Source: an uncultured Eubacterium sp.
GTDB taxonomy: Bacteria > Bacillota > Clostridia > Lachnospirales > Lachnospiraceae
Length of the DNA: 64,000 nucleotides
Direction of reading: 5' to 3'
NCBI GenBank assembly: GCA_947089855.1
Contig: CAMUML010000001.1
Span: 124,001-188,000, forward strand
A program made the translations under genes and the position numbers. Positions 1-8,935 of this stretch are shown piece by piece (position 1 is the stretch's first letter; every line of letters starts with the position of its first letter). The notes beneath the pieces are model-generated. The model worked only from the letters and a program-made list of their open reading frames with translations, was not told where the DNA came from and did no database searches.

Positions 1-968
1 CGCGCTTTTTCTATGCCGGCTTGGATCTGTTCGATGGTTAGGCCAAGCTGCTGGCCGACAGCTGCTGCAGCCAATGCATTGTATACATTGTGTTCGCCCG
101 GAATTGGGATTCTGGCCGGAAAAGATTTTGCACCAAAATGGATATTCAGGCGGATGCCTTTCAAACCAAGGTTTTCTATATCGGATGCATACACTGATTT
201 ATCCGTATAGGCAGCATTCTCTGGGCGGTCTGCCCCGATACCATAAAAAATAGGTGCTTTTCCCTGTACTTGGGCGATGGTGCATAATTTGCCGTCGTCT
301 CCGTTTAGGATTACGGAAGCGCCGCTGCGCAGATGTTGGAACATTTCGGTTTTTGCTTCTAGGATGCCGTCCCTTGTTTTTAAAGTTTCCAGGTGGCACA
401 TGCCGATGTTTGTAATTACAGCAATGTCTGGACGGGAAATGGAAGCCAGCCGGTGCATTTCACCAAATTCAGAAATCCCCATTTCAAGTACGGCGATTTG
501 GTGTTCTTCGCGGATTTTGAATATGGTAAGCGGCAGGCCGATCTCGTTGTTGAAATTTCCCTCTGTTTTATGTACCGTATATTTTTGTGACAGGACGGAT
601 GCGATCATCTCTTTGGTACTGGTTTTGCCTACACTGCCGCTGATGCCGATTACTTTTATATCCAGCAGGCTTAAATAATATGCTGCAAGGTCTTTCAAAG
701 CCTGTTTTGTAGATGTTACCAGAATGTATGGCTTGTGGATGTCCAGCGGGCGTTCTGAAATAACAGCCAGCGCGCCTTCTGCAAAAACCTGTTCGATATA
801 ATCGTGCCCATCCGTCCGTTCACCTTTGACTGCAATAAACACGTAGTTTTCATGTACCAGGCGGCTGTCAATGACAATGCCTTCTGCTTTTAAATACTGC
901 ATACCGACTGCTCCGGCCAATGTTCCTTGGCAGGCTTTTGCCATAGCGTCTAAAGTCATACCTTTCAT
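1..968 (-). CDS. murF: UDP-N-acetylmuramoyl-tripeptide--D-alanyl-D-alanine ligase, 3' end outside window
   Basis: Cytoplasmic Mur ligase that adds D-Ala-D-Ala to the UDP-MurNAc-tripeptide and so completes the peptidoglycan precursor. The 322 codons in the window show the small N-terminal domain (starting MKGMTLDAMAKACQGTL), then the ATP-binding loop GISGSVGKTSTKEM and the EGNFNNEIGLPLT motif typical of MurF. The stop codon lies beyond position 1. ATG 968 follows an AAGGAG site at about 8 nt. It starts 31 nt after the ddl stop, so ddl and murF form an operon in which the enzyme making the dipeptide precedes the enzyme using it. Confidence 0.95.
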   Translation of the reverse strand, partial: MKGMTLDAMAKACQGTLAGAVGMQYLKAEGIVIDSRLVHENYVFIAVKGERTDGHDYIEQVFAEGALAVISERPLDIHKPYILVTSTKQALKDLAAYYLSLLDIKVIGISGSVGKTSTKEMIASVLSQKYTVHKTEGNFNNEIGLPLTIFKIREEHQIAVLEMGISEFGEMHRLASISRPDIAVITNIGMCHLETLKTRDGILEAKTEMFQHLRSGASVILNGDDGKLCTIAQVQGKAPIFYGIGADRPENAAYTDKSVYASDIENLGLKGIRLNIHFGAKSFPARIPIPGEHNVYNALAAAAVGQQLGLTIEQIQAGIEKA

Positions 969-999
969 GCTGCAATCTCCTTTTACAATTGTTATAGCA

Positions 1000-2052
1000 T
1001 TATTGCCATTTTTTTAATGAAATGTTTATCAGGTGTTCGCATAAATCCGCAAAGCTCATTCCGATTGCTTTTGCTTCCTGCGGGATCAGGCTGGTCGGCG
1101 TCATGCCTGGCAGGGTATTTGCTTCCAGGCAAAATATATGGTTTTGCATATCCAGCATAAAATCCATACGTGCATAAGTATCCAGCCCCAGTGCTTCCGC
1201 CGCGGTTACTGCATAATCCTGCATTTGTTTAAACGTGTTAGGCGGCAGGTCGGCAGGGCAGGTTTCTACCGTGCAGCCTGGAGTATATTTGTTTTTGTAG
1301 TCATAGAAACCTTCTTTTGGGGCAATTTCAATGACAGGAAGCGCTTTCTTTTCAATAACAGCAACGGAAAATTCACGCCCCTGGATATATTCTTCTAAAA
1401 TAACTTCGTCTTCCAGCTGGAACGCTGCCGAAAGTGCAGCTGCATATTCGTCCGGTGTATGTACCAATGAAATCCCGACGCTGGATCCGCCGCAGCATGG
1501 CTTTACAATACAAGGCAGGGCAAGGCCCGTATCGGAAAAATCAGCGGAATAGTCTGGTTTTTTCAATAGTATCCCTTTCGGGACCGGAATTCTGGCTGTT
1601 TCAAAAAAACGCTTGCTAAGATGTTTATTCATAGCAATCGCACTGCTTAAATAGCCGCTGCCGGTATAGCGGATGCCAAACAGGTCAAATGTAGCCTGCA
1701 CCCGCCCGTTTTCCCCGTTTTCCCCATGCAACGCCATAAATACAATGTCCGCTATACGGCACAGTGCAAGGACATTTGGGCCAAAGAAACTATCCGACGG
1801 GCCTTCCCGCATGGCCTTTATTTTTTCTATATCAGGCGCAGTTTCAGCTACGCTGCGTGCTTGTATGCCGGCACTGGTGCCCTGGTCAAACATCCCGTCC
1901 AGGCAGTCCCCATCCTGGCCGATACCTAAAAATACATCCAGCAAAAGCACCTGGTGGCCTTTTTCACGGAGTGCGCTGCTGACCATATGCCCGGTTGCCA
2001 GAGATACGTCCCGTTCAGTACTAAGCCCGCCTGCTAAAACAACAATTTTCAT
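1000..2052 (-). CDS. ddl: D-alanine--D-alanine ligase
   Basis: ATP-grasp enzyme joining two D-alanines for MurF. At 350 residues it has the normal length. Visible motifs are the N-terminal loop LAGGLSTERDVSLATG, the serine-containing GSGYLSSAIAMNK segment, the ATP-grasp glycine loop KPCCGGSSVGISLV, the omega-loop YDYKNKYTPG and the metal-binding ARMDF...CLEANTLPGMTPTSL end. The lysine-tyrosine pair in the omega-loop is the form seen in D-Ala-D-Ala ligases rather than D-Ala-D-Lac ligases, so this is housekeeping and not vancomycin resistance. The start is supported by GAGGGGGACTT before ATG 2052. Confidence 0.95.
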   Translation of the reverse strand: MKIVVLAGGLSTERDVSLATGHMVSSALREKGHQVLLLDVFLGIGQDGDCLDGMFDQGTSAGIQARSVAETAPDIEKIKAMREGPSDSFFGPNVLALCRIADIVFMALHGENGENGRVQATFDLFGIRYTGSGYLSSAIAMNKHLSKRFFETARIPVPKGILLKKPDYSADFSDTGLALPCIVKPCCGGSSVGISLVHTPDEYAAALSAAFQLEDEVILEEYIQGREFSVAVIEKKALPVIEIAPKEGFYDYKNKYTPGCTVETCPADLPPNTFKQMQDYAVTAAEALGLDTYARMDFMLDMQNHIFCLEANTLPGMTPTSLIPQEAKAIGMSFADLCEHLINISLKKWQ

Positions 2053-2162
2053 AAGTCCCCCTCTTTCTAAATGAATCTGTTTGTATTATAGTAAACTATT
2101 TGGCGGGCCATGACAATATCTTATTTTATATCTATTTTTTTAACTTCTTGCAGGCAAGCAAT

Positions 2163-2193
2163 AAAGCAGCCACATCTGCATGGGCTGCTTTAC
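2163..2193 (-). terminator. Hairpin after the TPR gene
   Basis: An inverted repeat (TAAAGCAGCC ... GGCTGCTTTA) lies directly downstream of the TPR-protein stop, between that gene and ddl. The following T tract is weak, so termination is only likely. Confidence 0.5.
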
Positions 2194-2229
2194 GGAGTGC
2201 CTATAAAATTATAATTAGTTTTTCACTTC

Positions 2230-2691
2230 TCATCGATAATACAGCAAAAAATCCTGCTCTGCCATTTCCTCGATGGACTGATAGAAGGTTTCTTCCTGCC
2301 TGCTCCATTGGAAAAGGTTGGCCCCTAGGGAATAGAGCGGCCTGGCCCCATCCAGATCCCCTGTTTTTAGCCTGATAATTGCCAATTGGATTATCAGTTC
2401 TGGAACAGCATAGGTTTTGCCCGCAGCAAAGCACCATTTCAGCCCTTGCTGGCACATGAGGGAAGCTTCTTCATAATGCCCGGACTGGCGCAGCATATTT
2501 CCCATATTGCAGTTGAGGACAGGCAGCAGTTCCTGGCAGTTTTGGGGATTATTTAGAATTTCATGGTATAGTTGCTCCCAAATCTGGTACGACAGTTCCT
2601 GCAGGCCCCATTCAAAATATGCTACAGCTACATTGTTCAGCGTTTTAATGTTTGGCACATTGCCCGCTTTCATCTGAAGTTGATTATGCAT
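2230..2691 (-). CDS. Small TPR-repeat protein
   Basis: A 153-residue, helical, soluble protein with no signal peptide. The spacing of Asn/Leu/Ala/Tyr residues (NNVAVAYFEWGLQELSYQIW, NMGNMLRQSGHYEEASLMC, IIQLAIIRLKTGDLDGARPLY) fits three or four tetratricopeptide repeats, which usually mediate protein-protein contacts. ATG 2691 follows AAAGGAGGAAAA, a much better site than the upstream in-frame ATGs, so the shorter form is chosen. There is no HTH, so it is not a complete Rgg/PlcR-like regulator. The partner is unknown. Confidence 0.7.
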   Translation of the reverse strand: MHNQLQMKAGNVPNIKTLNNVAVAYFEWGLQELSYQIWEQLYHEILNNPQNCQELLPVLNCNMGNMLRQSGHYEEASLMCQQGLKWCFAAGKTYAVPELIIQLAIIRLKTGDLDGARPLYSLGANLFQWSRQEETFYQSIEEMAEQDFLLYYR

Positions 2692-2889
2692 TTTTCCTCC
2701 TTTTTGGCACATCACAGTCATTATAGTATATTTGCGGGCAGGCTATTCGGCCAAATTGGCCGCTTTGGGAGTCAGATTGTACAAGATGTGCTGAAGGGCA
2801 GCACCCATCCACCGGCGTCTGGGCCGCCATAATTGCCTAGTACACTGGCCACAAAATAACCCATAGGTATGCCAGCAGCTGTTTGCGCA

Positions 2890-2945
2890 AGCGTAGAAAA
2901 GCTGCTGCATGCCATGTTTGCAAGCAGGCATACAGCAGCTTTATC
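2890..2945 (-). terminator. Terminator after hpf
   Basis: A long hairpin, AAGCTGCTGTATGCC paired with GGCATGCAGCAGCTT, is followed by TTTTC on the minus strand about 50 nt after the hpf stop. The rest of 2730-2997 shows nothing else convincing. Confidence 0.7.
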
Positions 2946-2997
2946 CGTTTATGTATGAAATTTTGCAGCCCCTTTATAAAGGCCAAATGGCCGCCAT

Positions 2998-3528
2998 TTA
3001 ATTATCGGCTTCGATCAGGCCATAATTTCCATCTTTCCTTTTATATACAACATTGACCTCATCGGTTTCCGCATTGCGGAATACATAAAAAGTATGGCCC
3101 AATAATTCCATTTGTACGCAGGCGTCTTCCGGGAACATTGGTTTCATTCCAAATTTTTTGGAACGGATAATATGAACTTCTTCCTCTTCGGTTGATTCTG
3201 CTTCTATGAATTCCTGTTTAAAGCTACCGCCGCTTTGCTGCTGGCTGACCAGCTTCTGGCGGTATTTTTTTAATTGTGCCTCGATTACTTCTTCTACCAG
3301 GTCAATGGTTACATACATATCATCACTTTCCTGTTCTGCACGGATGATATGGCCTTTTACCGGGATTGTGACTTCCATCTTTTGATGGCGCTTTTTGGTA
3401 ACACTTAGTGTAGCATTCACTATTGTGTCAGGTGTAAAATATTTCTCCAGCCGGGACAGCTTGTCCTCTACTGCAGAGCGCAGACCCTCCGTGATGTCAA
3501 GATTTTTGCCGCTGATTGTTATGCGCAT
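2998..3528 (-). CDS. hpf: Ribosome hibernation promoting factor, long form
   Basis: Binds 30S subunits and dimerises 70S ribosomes into inactive 100S particles in stationary phase. The 176 residues show the N-terminal ribosome-binding domain (MRITISGKNLDITEGLRSAV, about 1-100), a charged linker, and the C-terminal dimerisation domain (KKFGMKPMFPEDACVQMELL to the end) that defines the long form of Firmicutes. The start is supported by AAGGGGTGATTAA. It is monocistronic with its own terminator. Confidence 0.95.
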   Translation of the reverse strand: MRITISGKNLDITEGLRSAVEDKLSRLEKYFTPDTIVNATLSVTKKRHQKMEVTIPVKGHIIRAEQESDDMYVTIDLVEEVIEAQLKKYRQKLVSQQQSGGSFKQEFIEAESTEEEEVHIIRSKKFGMKPMFPEDACVQMELLGHTFYVFRNAETDEVNVVYKRKDGNYGLIEADN

Positions 3529-3764
3529 TTAATCACCCCTTCTTTTTTACTAAAGTTACGAGTAACTCCGTACCTTATTGTAGCATAGACTGGAAAATTT
3601 TCCTAGCATAACATACAATAAATTTGAGAAAAAAATCTATTTTACCATTAAAATGCCGGATTTTTCTGATAGATTGTATCTAGTTTGGCCAATCTGTGTT
3701 ACAATGAAACATTAGGAACTGCAAAAAATAATTTGTGAACCGTGTATTTAAGGGGGATGCCAGG

Positions 3765-4493
3765 ATGAAAACGGCATTTATTACAGGTGCCTCCCACGGC
3801 ATTGGGAAAGCAGTGGCGTATAAGCTTGGCTCCGAAGGGGTGCAGCTTGCGTTGAACTGTAAAAATAGTGGGGAAGAATTGGAACAGATGTGCAGGGGGC
3901 TGGAAAATAGGTACCATGTAACGGCACTGCCGCTGGTGGGCGATATTGGGGATTATCGTGCGGTTTGCCAGATGTTTTCTGTGATCGGGCAAAGATTTGG
4001 GGCGCTTGATATGCTAGTAAACAATGCGGGGGTTTCGCAGATTGGCCTTTTGACGGATTTAACGGCGGCGCAGTGGCATACGGTTTTGGATACAAACCTT
4101 TCTTCGGTATTTTATTGCTGTAAACTCGCAGTGCCCGGCATGGTACGCAAAAAATCCGGTAAAATACTAAATATATCATCGGTATGGGGGGAAGCTGGGG
4201 CGTCCTGCGAAGCCGCTTATTCAGCAGCAAAAGGAGGCGTCAATGCATTGACAAAAGCGTTGGCAAAAGAGCTGGCGCCAAGCAATATACAAGTCAATGC
4301 GATTGCATGTGGGTGCATTGATACACGTATGAACGCCTGTTTTGAGGGGCAGGAGCGTTTACAGCTGGAAGAAGAAATACCGGCGGGGCGTTTTGGCACG
4401 CCGCAAGAAGTTGCACATTTTGCTTGGCAGTTATTATCTGGAAACGATTATATCACAGGCCAGGTAATACGCATGGATGGTGGATGGATCTGA
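3765..4493 (+). CDS. SDR-family NAD(P)-dependent oxidoreductase (FabG/YmfI-like)
   Basis: A 242-residue classical short-chain dehydrogenase. It shows the Rossmann cofactor loop TGASHGIG, the NNAG stabilising motif, the catalytic Ser (ISSVWGEAG), the Tyr-x-x-x-Lys pair (YSAAKGG) and the usual C-terminal DYITGQVIRMDGGW. This is the 3-oxoacyl-ACP reductase type, but the gene stands alone and not in a fatty acid cluster, so the substrate is uncertain. ATG 3765, preceded by AGGGGG at 8 nt, is preferred to the GTG 30 nt upstream. Confidence 0.9.
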   Translation: MKTAFITGASHGIGKAVAYKLGSEGVQLALNCKNSGEELEQMCRGLENRYHVTALPLVGDIGDYRAVCQMFSVIGQRFGALDMLVNNAGVSQIGLLTDLTAAQWHTVLDTNLSSVFYCCKLAVPGMVRKKSGKILNISSVWGEAGASCEAAYSAAKGGVNALTKALAKELAPSNIQVNAIACGCIDTRMNACFEGQERLQLEEEIPAGRFGTPQEVAHFAWQLLSGNDYITGQVIRMDGGWI

Positions 4494-4502
4494 GATTTAT
4501 CA

Positions 4503-4531
4503 TTGACAATGCTCATACGGTAGGGTATACT
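4503..4531 (+). promoter_or_regulatory. Sigma-A promoter of the XRE gene
   Basis: TTGACA (4503-4508) and TATACT (4526-4531) are separated by exactly 17 nt and lie about 50 nt before the XRE start codon. Confidence 0.75.
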
Positions 4532-4578
4532 AAAAGAATAATTACTGGGTTAGTTTCAATGCTTTTTGAAAGGGATGC

Positions 4579-4923
4579 ATGACTATGTCAATGGCACAAA
4601 GAATCCGTTATCTTGTGGATAAACATCCAAAAAGCCGCCAGCAAATAGCAGCAGATTTATATATTTCTGTTGACTGCCTAGGGAATTATATCAATGGGCG
4701 GCGCTGCCCCGATGCCGGGATGGTGCGTAAAATGGCGATTTATTTTCAAGTATCCACAGATTATCTGCTATGTGTGGCGTCAGCAGCGAAAGATGCAGCC
4801 ATACTGCCGACGGTTGAACAGGAGCAGAACCTGCTAAAGCTGTTCCGTACCATGACCCCGACCCAGCGGGAACTTTTTTTGTACAGCGGCTATGGCATTG
4901 CCAATTATGCTTCGATACCGTGA
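4579..4923 (+). CDS. XRE-family transcriptional regulator
   Basis: A 114-residue protein whose first 65 residues form a Cro/C1-type helix-turn-helix (RIRYLVDKHPKSRQQIAADL, YISVDCLGNYINGRRCP, MAIYFQVSTDYLL). The C-terminal half (EQEQNLLKLFRTMTPTQREL) is of the kind often seen after this HTH in Clostridia. The promoter is nearly ideal. The target is unknown. A GC-rich inverted repeat (AGCCCAATGCAG ... CTGCATTGGGCT, about 4940-4974) follows the gene and may act as terminator despite lacking a T run. Confidence 0.8.
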   Translation: MTMSMAQRIRYLVDKHPKSRQQIAADLYISVDCLGNYINGRRCPDAGMVRKMAIYFQVSTDYLLCVASAAKDAAILPTVEQEQNLLKLFRTMTPTQRELFLYSGYGIANYASIP

Positions 4924-5030
4924 GACCGGGCGCCGATGCAAAGCCCAATGCAGTAAGGAGCTGCTGCATTGGGCTGGTACCGGCATCCATTTTAATGGCT
5001 GTACCGGAAGGATTTTTGAAAGGTGCTATG

Positions 5031-5687
5031 TTATGGTGTATTCGTAAGGATGGTATATACCTGCTGCGGGGTTTCCGCGATGATACGGGCGCCTTGTTCT
5101 AACAAGAAGCTTGTATCCCGGAACCCCCACGCAACCGAAATGCAGTCAAGGCCTGCATTCGCAGCTGTTTGGATGTCGACCTCAGAGTCGCCGATATATA
5201 TGGCAGTTTCTTTGCTGCTTCCCAGTTCTTTTAAGGCATTTTCTACCATATCCGGGGCTGGTTTTCTGCGGACGCCTTCTTTTTCTCCAATTGCAGCTTG
5301 TACATATGCGCTAAAATAAGATTGGTTAAGTGTTTTTACTGCACTGTCCAATTTGTTGGATACGATAGCGAGCTTAAATCCGGCTTCATTTAACTGTTGT
5401 AGGAGTTTCAGTACGCCGTCATATGCACGGGTTTTATCTTCACAATGAATAGCGTAGTATCCGCGGAATGCAGACAGCAAATCGGTAATATTTGTTTTAT
5501 CGGCATCCGCAGGGAGTGACCGTTCAATTAGTTTTTGGACCCCGTTCCCTACAAAATTCCGGATTTCATCCAAGCTACGTTCTGGATAGCCATACTGACG
5601 GAGGGCATAATTTACGGCATCCATTAGGTCTTCTAGTGTATTTAATAAAGTCCCGTCTAAGTCGAAAACAACGGTTGTGTATTTCAT
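5031..5687 (-). CDS. HAD hydrolase, phosphoglycolate-phosphatase type
   Basis: 218 residues. The four HAD motifs are visible: the nucleophile FDLDGTLLNT, the Ser/Thr motif AIVSNK, a conserved Lys in RRKPAP, and the acidic GDSEVDIQTAANAG. A helical cap lies between motifs I and II, as in Gph/PpaX. It is a cytoplasmic phosphomonoesterase, probably acting on phosphoglycolate or pyrophosphate; sequence alone does not decide between them. Confidence 0.85.
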   Translation of the reverse strand: MKYTTVVFDLDGTLLNTLEDLMDAVNYALRQYGYPERSLDEIRNFVGNGVQKLIERSLPADADKTNITDLLSAFRGYYAIHCEDKTRAYDGVLKLLQQLNEAGFKLAIVSNKLDSAVKTLNQSYFSAYVQAAIGEKEGVRRKPAPDMVENALKELGSSKETAIYIGDSEVDIQTAANAGLDCISVAWGFRDTSFLLEQGARIIAETPQQVYTILTNTP

Positions 5688-5708
5688 TTGTATTTTCCTG
5701 CTTTCCTA

Positions 5709-5814
5709 TTTTATACTGCACACCAGTTAAATTTATAGTATAACCTGACTGCGGGCCGCCAGCCAATCACTTTCTTAGTTACATTACTGTAAATTCTGGC
5801 GGGCTGCAGTATAG
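5709..5814. repeat. 106-bp MITE-like palindromic repeat, copy 1
   Basis: It fills the gap between the SGNH gene stop and the phosphatase start. The ends are imperfect 27-nt terminal inverted repeats beginning TATACTGCA. An internal hairpin pairs CCGCCAG with CTGGCGG. Copy 2 at 59207-59312 has exactly the same length and carries the compensated pair CCGCAAG/CTTGCGG. It contains no reading frame, so it would need a transposase in trans or act as a REP-like or RNA element. Confidence 0.75.
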
Positions 5815-7146
5815 TTATTCGTGTACAATGGCATGGTGCATCAGGTAGTCTGCCCAGAGCGTATAGTACTCGGATTTTATATGCAGCCCGTCCCTTGTGT
5901 ACGCAGAATCTAAATGTCCGTACCTATCTGTATAAATATACCCAATGTCCAGATAGAAAATGGTTTCGGAATCCGCCAGTGTGCGGGATGCTTCGTTGCG
6001 CTGCGACAGGTTTTGGTTATTCAAGGTCCCATTTAAATCCTGTGTCTGGTAGCTCATCGGGATATTTCCCTGGATGTAGACCACTGCATCCGGCTGCGTG
6101 CGTTGGACAACGGCAAGGATTTTCTTATATTGCTGTATAAACCAGGAGGTATCCCCGCGTGCCATATCATTAATACCGGCCATGATATACACCTTGCCAA
6201 ATGTGTGACGCGCTAATGCTTCTTCAACAGAGAGCATCACCCCGCCTTCATTGATAAACCGTTTCGTGAGGATTTCTCCAATGCCAATACCGGTTTTGGC
6301 ATAGTAGGTAGCATCCGCAAGCAGGCCGCTTTGCTGCATCCCGACGGTACGCGAATCCCCAATAAAAACGGCATCGGAAAAATAGGTTTCCGGTACGGTA
6401 TGGAACGTATTGTCCTGTTTGGAGGCAGATAGGGAAGCCTGTCCAGAAACTTGTCCATAAGATCTGCTGCTATCCGTGCCGCCTGCTTTCTCCTGGTTTG
6501 CACCAGCTTGGCTGTTTGCCTTGCTTTGGCTTGTAGTAGATGAAGTATTTGCCTTGCTTTGGCTTGCAGCAGATGAGGTATTTGCCTTGGCCTGGTTTGT
6601 ACCAGAAGGGTTATCCGCCTTATCTTGGCCCTTTTTTGTGTTTTTGGATGAGGAGCTGCTAGAAGTATCCGCCTGCCCGCCATCTGATTTTGTTTGGCTA
6701 TCCTGGCTGTTTTGTTTATTGGATATGCCGGAACCGTGCAGTTCGATGGTAATATCTTTGGTGGTATCCGTTTGTTGGCCGGAATGCCCCTTGTTTGCTG
6801 CCTGGCCGGTTTTGGTACCAGATTGGCTTTCCTGCGGTGCTTTGCCTGCCTGGCCAGTGCTGGAATCCGATAGGCGGTGTTCGTTTATTTCCGTTTGGTT
6901 CGTATTTCCTCTTGTCTGGTATACCATCTGGTAGTCTTTCGTATCAATGGACAATTCGGCTTTGGAACTGTCTGTACTGCCTGCATCCGCCTGTACTTTT
7001 TCATTGGATGCTTTTTGGAGTGCCACTTGATCCGTAGCGGTAGGATTCGTATGGGATGTATTTATGGAAAACAAAATGACTGCTATCAGTACCACTGCCC
7101 CCATCAACCCCAGTACAATTCTTTCGGTAATCTTCACTTTTCTCAT
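5815..7146 (-). CDS. Membrane-anchored SGNH/GDSL hydrolase with Ser/Gln-rich linker
   Basis: 443 residues. An N-terminal signal anchor (ERIVLGLMGAVVLIAVILFS) is followed by about 220 residues rich in Ser, Gln, Thr, Lys and Asn, likely a wall-spanning linker, and then an SGNH esterase/acyltransferase domain. That domain has the nucleophile motif VFIGDSRTVG, block III GINDMARGD and the catalytic D-x-x-H near the end (DGLHIKSEYY). Surface SGNH proteins of this layout usually modify wall polymers or secreted glycans; the substrate here is unknown. The linker contains near-identical tandem units (SQSKANTSS). The AAAGG site overlaps the ATG at 7146, so a GTG at 7137 may be the true start. Confidence 0.85.
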   Translation of the reverse strand: MRKVKITERIVLGLMGAVVLIAVILFSINTSHTNPTATDQVALQKASNEKVQADAGSTDSSKAELSIDTKDYQMVYQTRGNTNQTEINEHRLSDSSTGQAGKAPQESQSGTKTGQAANKGHSGQQTDTTKDITIELHGSGISNKQNSQDSQTKSDGGQADTSSSSSSKNTKKGQDKADNPSGTNQAKANTSSAASQSKANTSSTTSQSKANSQAGANQEKAGGTDSSRSYGQVSGQASLSASKQDNTFHTVPETYFSDAVFIGDSRTVGMQQSGLLADATYYAKTGIGIGEILTKRFINEGGVMLSVEEALARHTFGKVYIMAGINDMARGDTSWFIQQYKKILAVVQRTQPDAVVYIQGNIPMSYQTQDLNGTLNNQNLSQRNEASRTLADSETIFYLDIGYIYTDRYGHLDSAYTRDGLHIKSEYYTLWADYLMHHAIVHE

Positions 7147-7321
7147 CCTTTCTCGCGAGTCAGATTATGTCTGGATCAGATTGTCTTAGCTACTGTTAAC
7201 AATATAGCACAAAATTGCGGGAAGTGGAAGGCTTATCGGCAATTTTGGAAAGAAAGGATGGATAATAGACAAATTATTTTATAATTTTACTTTAGAGCGT
7301 GTTTGGAAATTTAAACGCGCC

Positions 7322-7612
7322 CTAGGCAGGGGGCGGGCAGCAGTGGTTTAATATCTCATTGAGCGCGCTCCCGCTGCTGGTATGGCACCGTATAATGCTG
7401 GTATGGTACTTTTCTGCTTCCGCCACGGCACATTTTACCATTTTATGCGATACCGTATTGGTAAACAGGATCAAAAGGTCTGGCGCGCCAATCTTATTTT
7501 TCAGGCTGCCGGGCATTTGGGTAAATACTTTTGCTTTGCAGCAGTGCTTTTTGCATATTTTTTTATACTGGCAAACCATCCGGTCGTGCCCGCCAATGAT
7601 TACAATGCTCAT
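7322..7612 (-). CDS. DUF2325 domain protein
   Basis: A 96-residue protein starting MSIVIIGGHDRM, with cysteines spaced YKKICKKHCC and the TNTVSHKMVKCA segment characteristic of small DUF2325 proteins. The family has no settled function, although some members sit next to redox or dissimilatory metal genes. ATG 7612 follows GAAGGATGATACCT, so the longer in-frame form is rejected. Confidence 0.75.
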   Translation of the reverse strand: MSIVIIGGHDRMVCQYKKICKKHCCKAKVFTQMPGSLKNKIGAPDLLILFTNTVSHKMVKCAVAEAEKYHTSIIRCHTSSGSALNEILNHCCPPPA

Positions 7613-7728
7613 AGGTATCATCCTTCTTTCGTAGTAAAATATGTTCACAACAAATGTTAGCATATACTAACTTACGTTTATGATACCTAATTTTTGCAGC
7701 ATTGTCAATTTTTTCTTCAAAAATTTTA

Positions 7729-8580
7729 TCAAGGATGCCTGCTGTATCGGGTTTCAGAAACATGTTCTTTGAGCCAGGCAGCAACCCCATCCTCGTCATT
7801 GCTTGGGATAATGCCGTCGGCCAGCTGTTTTAGCTCGTCAACGGCATTTTCTACGGCATAGCTGGCGTCGGAGATCTGGAACATTGGAATATCATTGATG
7901 GCATCCCCAAAAGAAACTACCTTGCTGCAATGCCACAACTCCTTCAATTTTTGGATGGCGTTTGCTTTTGTAGCCTTTTTGGGCATAATTTCACACCAAT
8001 ATTCTGGCCGGTATAATTCCTGTTGGAACAGGCAGGTATAGGCAGGGTTTTGCGAAAAAATATCATAAACCGGCTCCAATTCTTGCTGGGTTCCAATACA
8101 GGTAAAATAAAACATATCCCCTTCATACAACGCAGAATTGTTGTTGCCAGGTAACGGCCGTAAGCGCCGGTCCCCTTTCCGGAGGCTTAAATACCGGCGC
8201 TTGCCCTCGTTTTCTTTGCTTTCCAGCCAGGACACTTTTTCTGTCCCATTTATAAATGCGTAAACCAAAGGGCTAATGCCATATTGTTCCAGGATTTGGA
8301 TTATGTAGCCGGTTTCTTCCTTGCGAAACCCTTCCGATGCCAAGATCTTGCCGTCCTGCGGGTGGAAGATAAAAGCCCCGTTATAGGCAATCACCGGTAT
8401 CTTTGCAGAAAGCCCCTTTGTTGCGGTGGAAGCCGATACCAAAGACCGGGCTGTTGCGTAGGTAAACAGCATACCCTGGCTGACCAGGGTATTGATCGTC
8501 TGGATGCTATAGGCACTGATTTGGCTGTTACTGTTTAACAATGTTCCGTCTAAGTCAGAAACGTAAAGTGTGCTTTCCAT
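7729..8580 (-). CDS. HAD hydrolase, Cof/YidA type
   Basis: A 283-residue sugar-phosphate or flavin-phosphate phosphatase of the Cof subfamily: VSDLDGTLLNSN, VIAYNGAF, a Lys in the KATKANAIQKL segment, and the metal motif SFGDAINDIPMFQ. The large C2-type cap is inserted between motifs II and III. It begins after AAAGGAGAAAACGAAT. The physiological substrate cannot be read from sequence. Confidence 0.88.
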   Translation of the reverse strand: MESTLYVSDLDGTLLNSNSQISAYSIQTINTLVSQGMLFTYATARSLVSASTATKGLSAKIPVIAYNGAFIFHPQDGKILASEGFRKEETGYIIQILEQYGISPLVYAFINGTEKVSWLESKENEGKRRYLSLRKGDRRLRPLPGNNNSALYEGDMFYFTCIGTQQELEPVYDIFSQNPAYTCLFQQELYRPEYWCEIMPKKATKANAIQKLKELWHCSKVVSFGDAINDIPMFQISDASYAVENAVDELKQLADGIIPSNDEDGVAAWLKEHVSETRYSRHP

Positions 8581-8623
8581 ATTCGTTTTCTCCTTTCTTC
8601 TAGAATTGCCTTGTCCTTATGAT

Positions 8624-8935
8624 CTAAACTACTATGATACTCCATTTGCAGTCTTCTTTTGTGTAGACCAGTTTGACCAGTTCTTTTTTTCCTTCCAGAA
8701 ATATCCTGCAAAGATGCTCAACCGTCTCGATGCCTGCATACACTTTTTCTTCCGAAGCAAGTACTTGGATGTCCCGTATGGTGTGCAGCATCCCTTCAGC
8801 ATCCATAACTTTGATCATTTTTGGTATGCTTTTGCCTTTGCTGGTAAACCAGCATTCACATGCAATTTCGCGCTGTATGCCATTGAGGATACCGTGTTCT
8901 TTTTTTTGTATTATATCGCCCAGCTGAAAACCCAT
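8624..8935 (-). CDS. Conserved hypothetical protein coupled to dinB
   Basis: A 103-residue soluble protein of alternating beta and alpha character (MGFQLGDIIQKKEHGILNGI). I do not recognise a family. Its ATG overlaps the dinB stop (TAATG), so translation is coupled to the polymerase, with a strong GGAGCGGGTGG site inside the dinB end. The coupling suggests a role linked to lesion bypass, but this is inference. Confidence 0.7.
   Translation of the reverse strand: MGFQLGDIIQKKEHGILNGIQREIACECWFTSKGKSIPKMIKVMDAEGMLHTIRDIQVLASEEKVYAGIETVEHLCRIFLEGKKELVKLVYTKEDCKWSIIVV

Noticed and set aside
1000-2052. Vancomycin-type D-Ala-D-Lac ligase
   Set aside because: The omega-loop has the Lys-Tyr pair of normal Ddl, and the gene lies in an operon with murF, not with vanH or vanX.
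6476-6934. 152-codon plus-strand frame over the SGNH linker
   Set aside because: It is the antisense shadow of the Ser/Gln-rich repeat region, giving Trp/Leu/Phe-rich nonsense.
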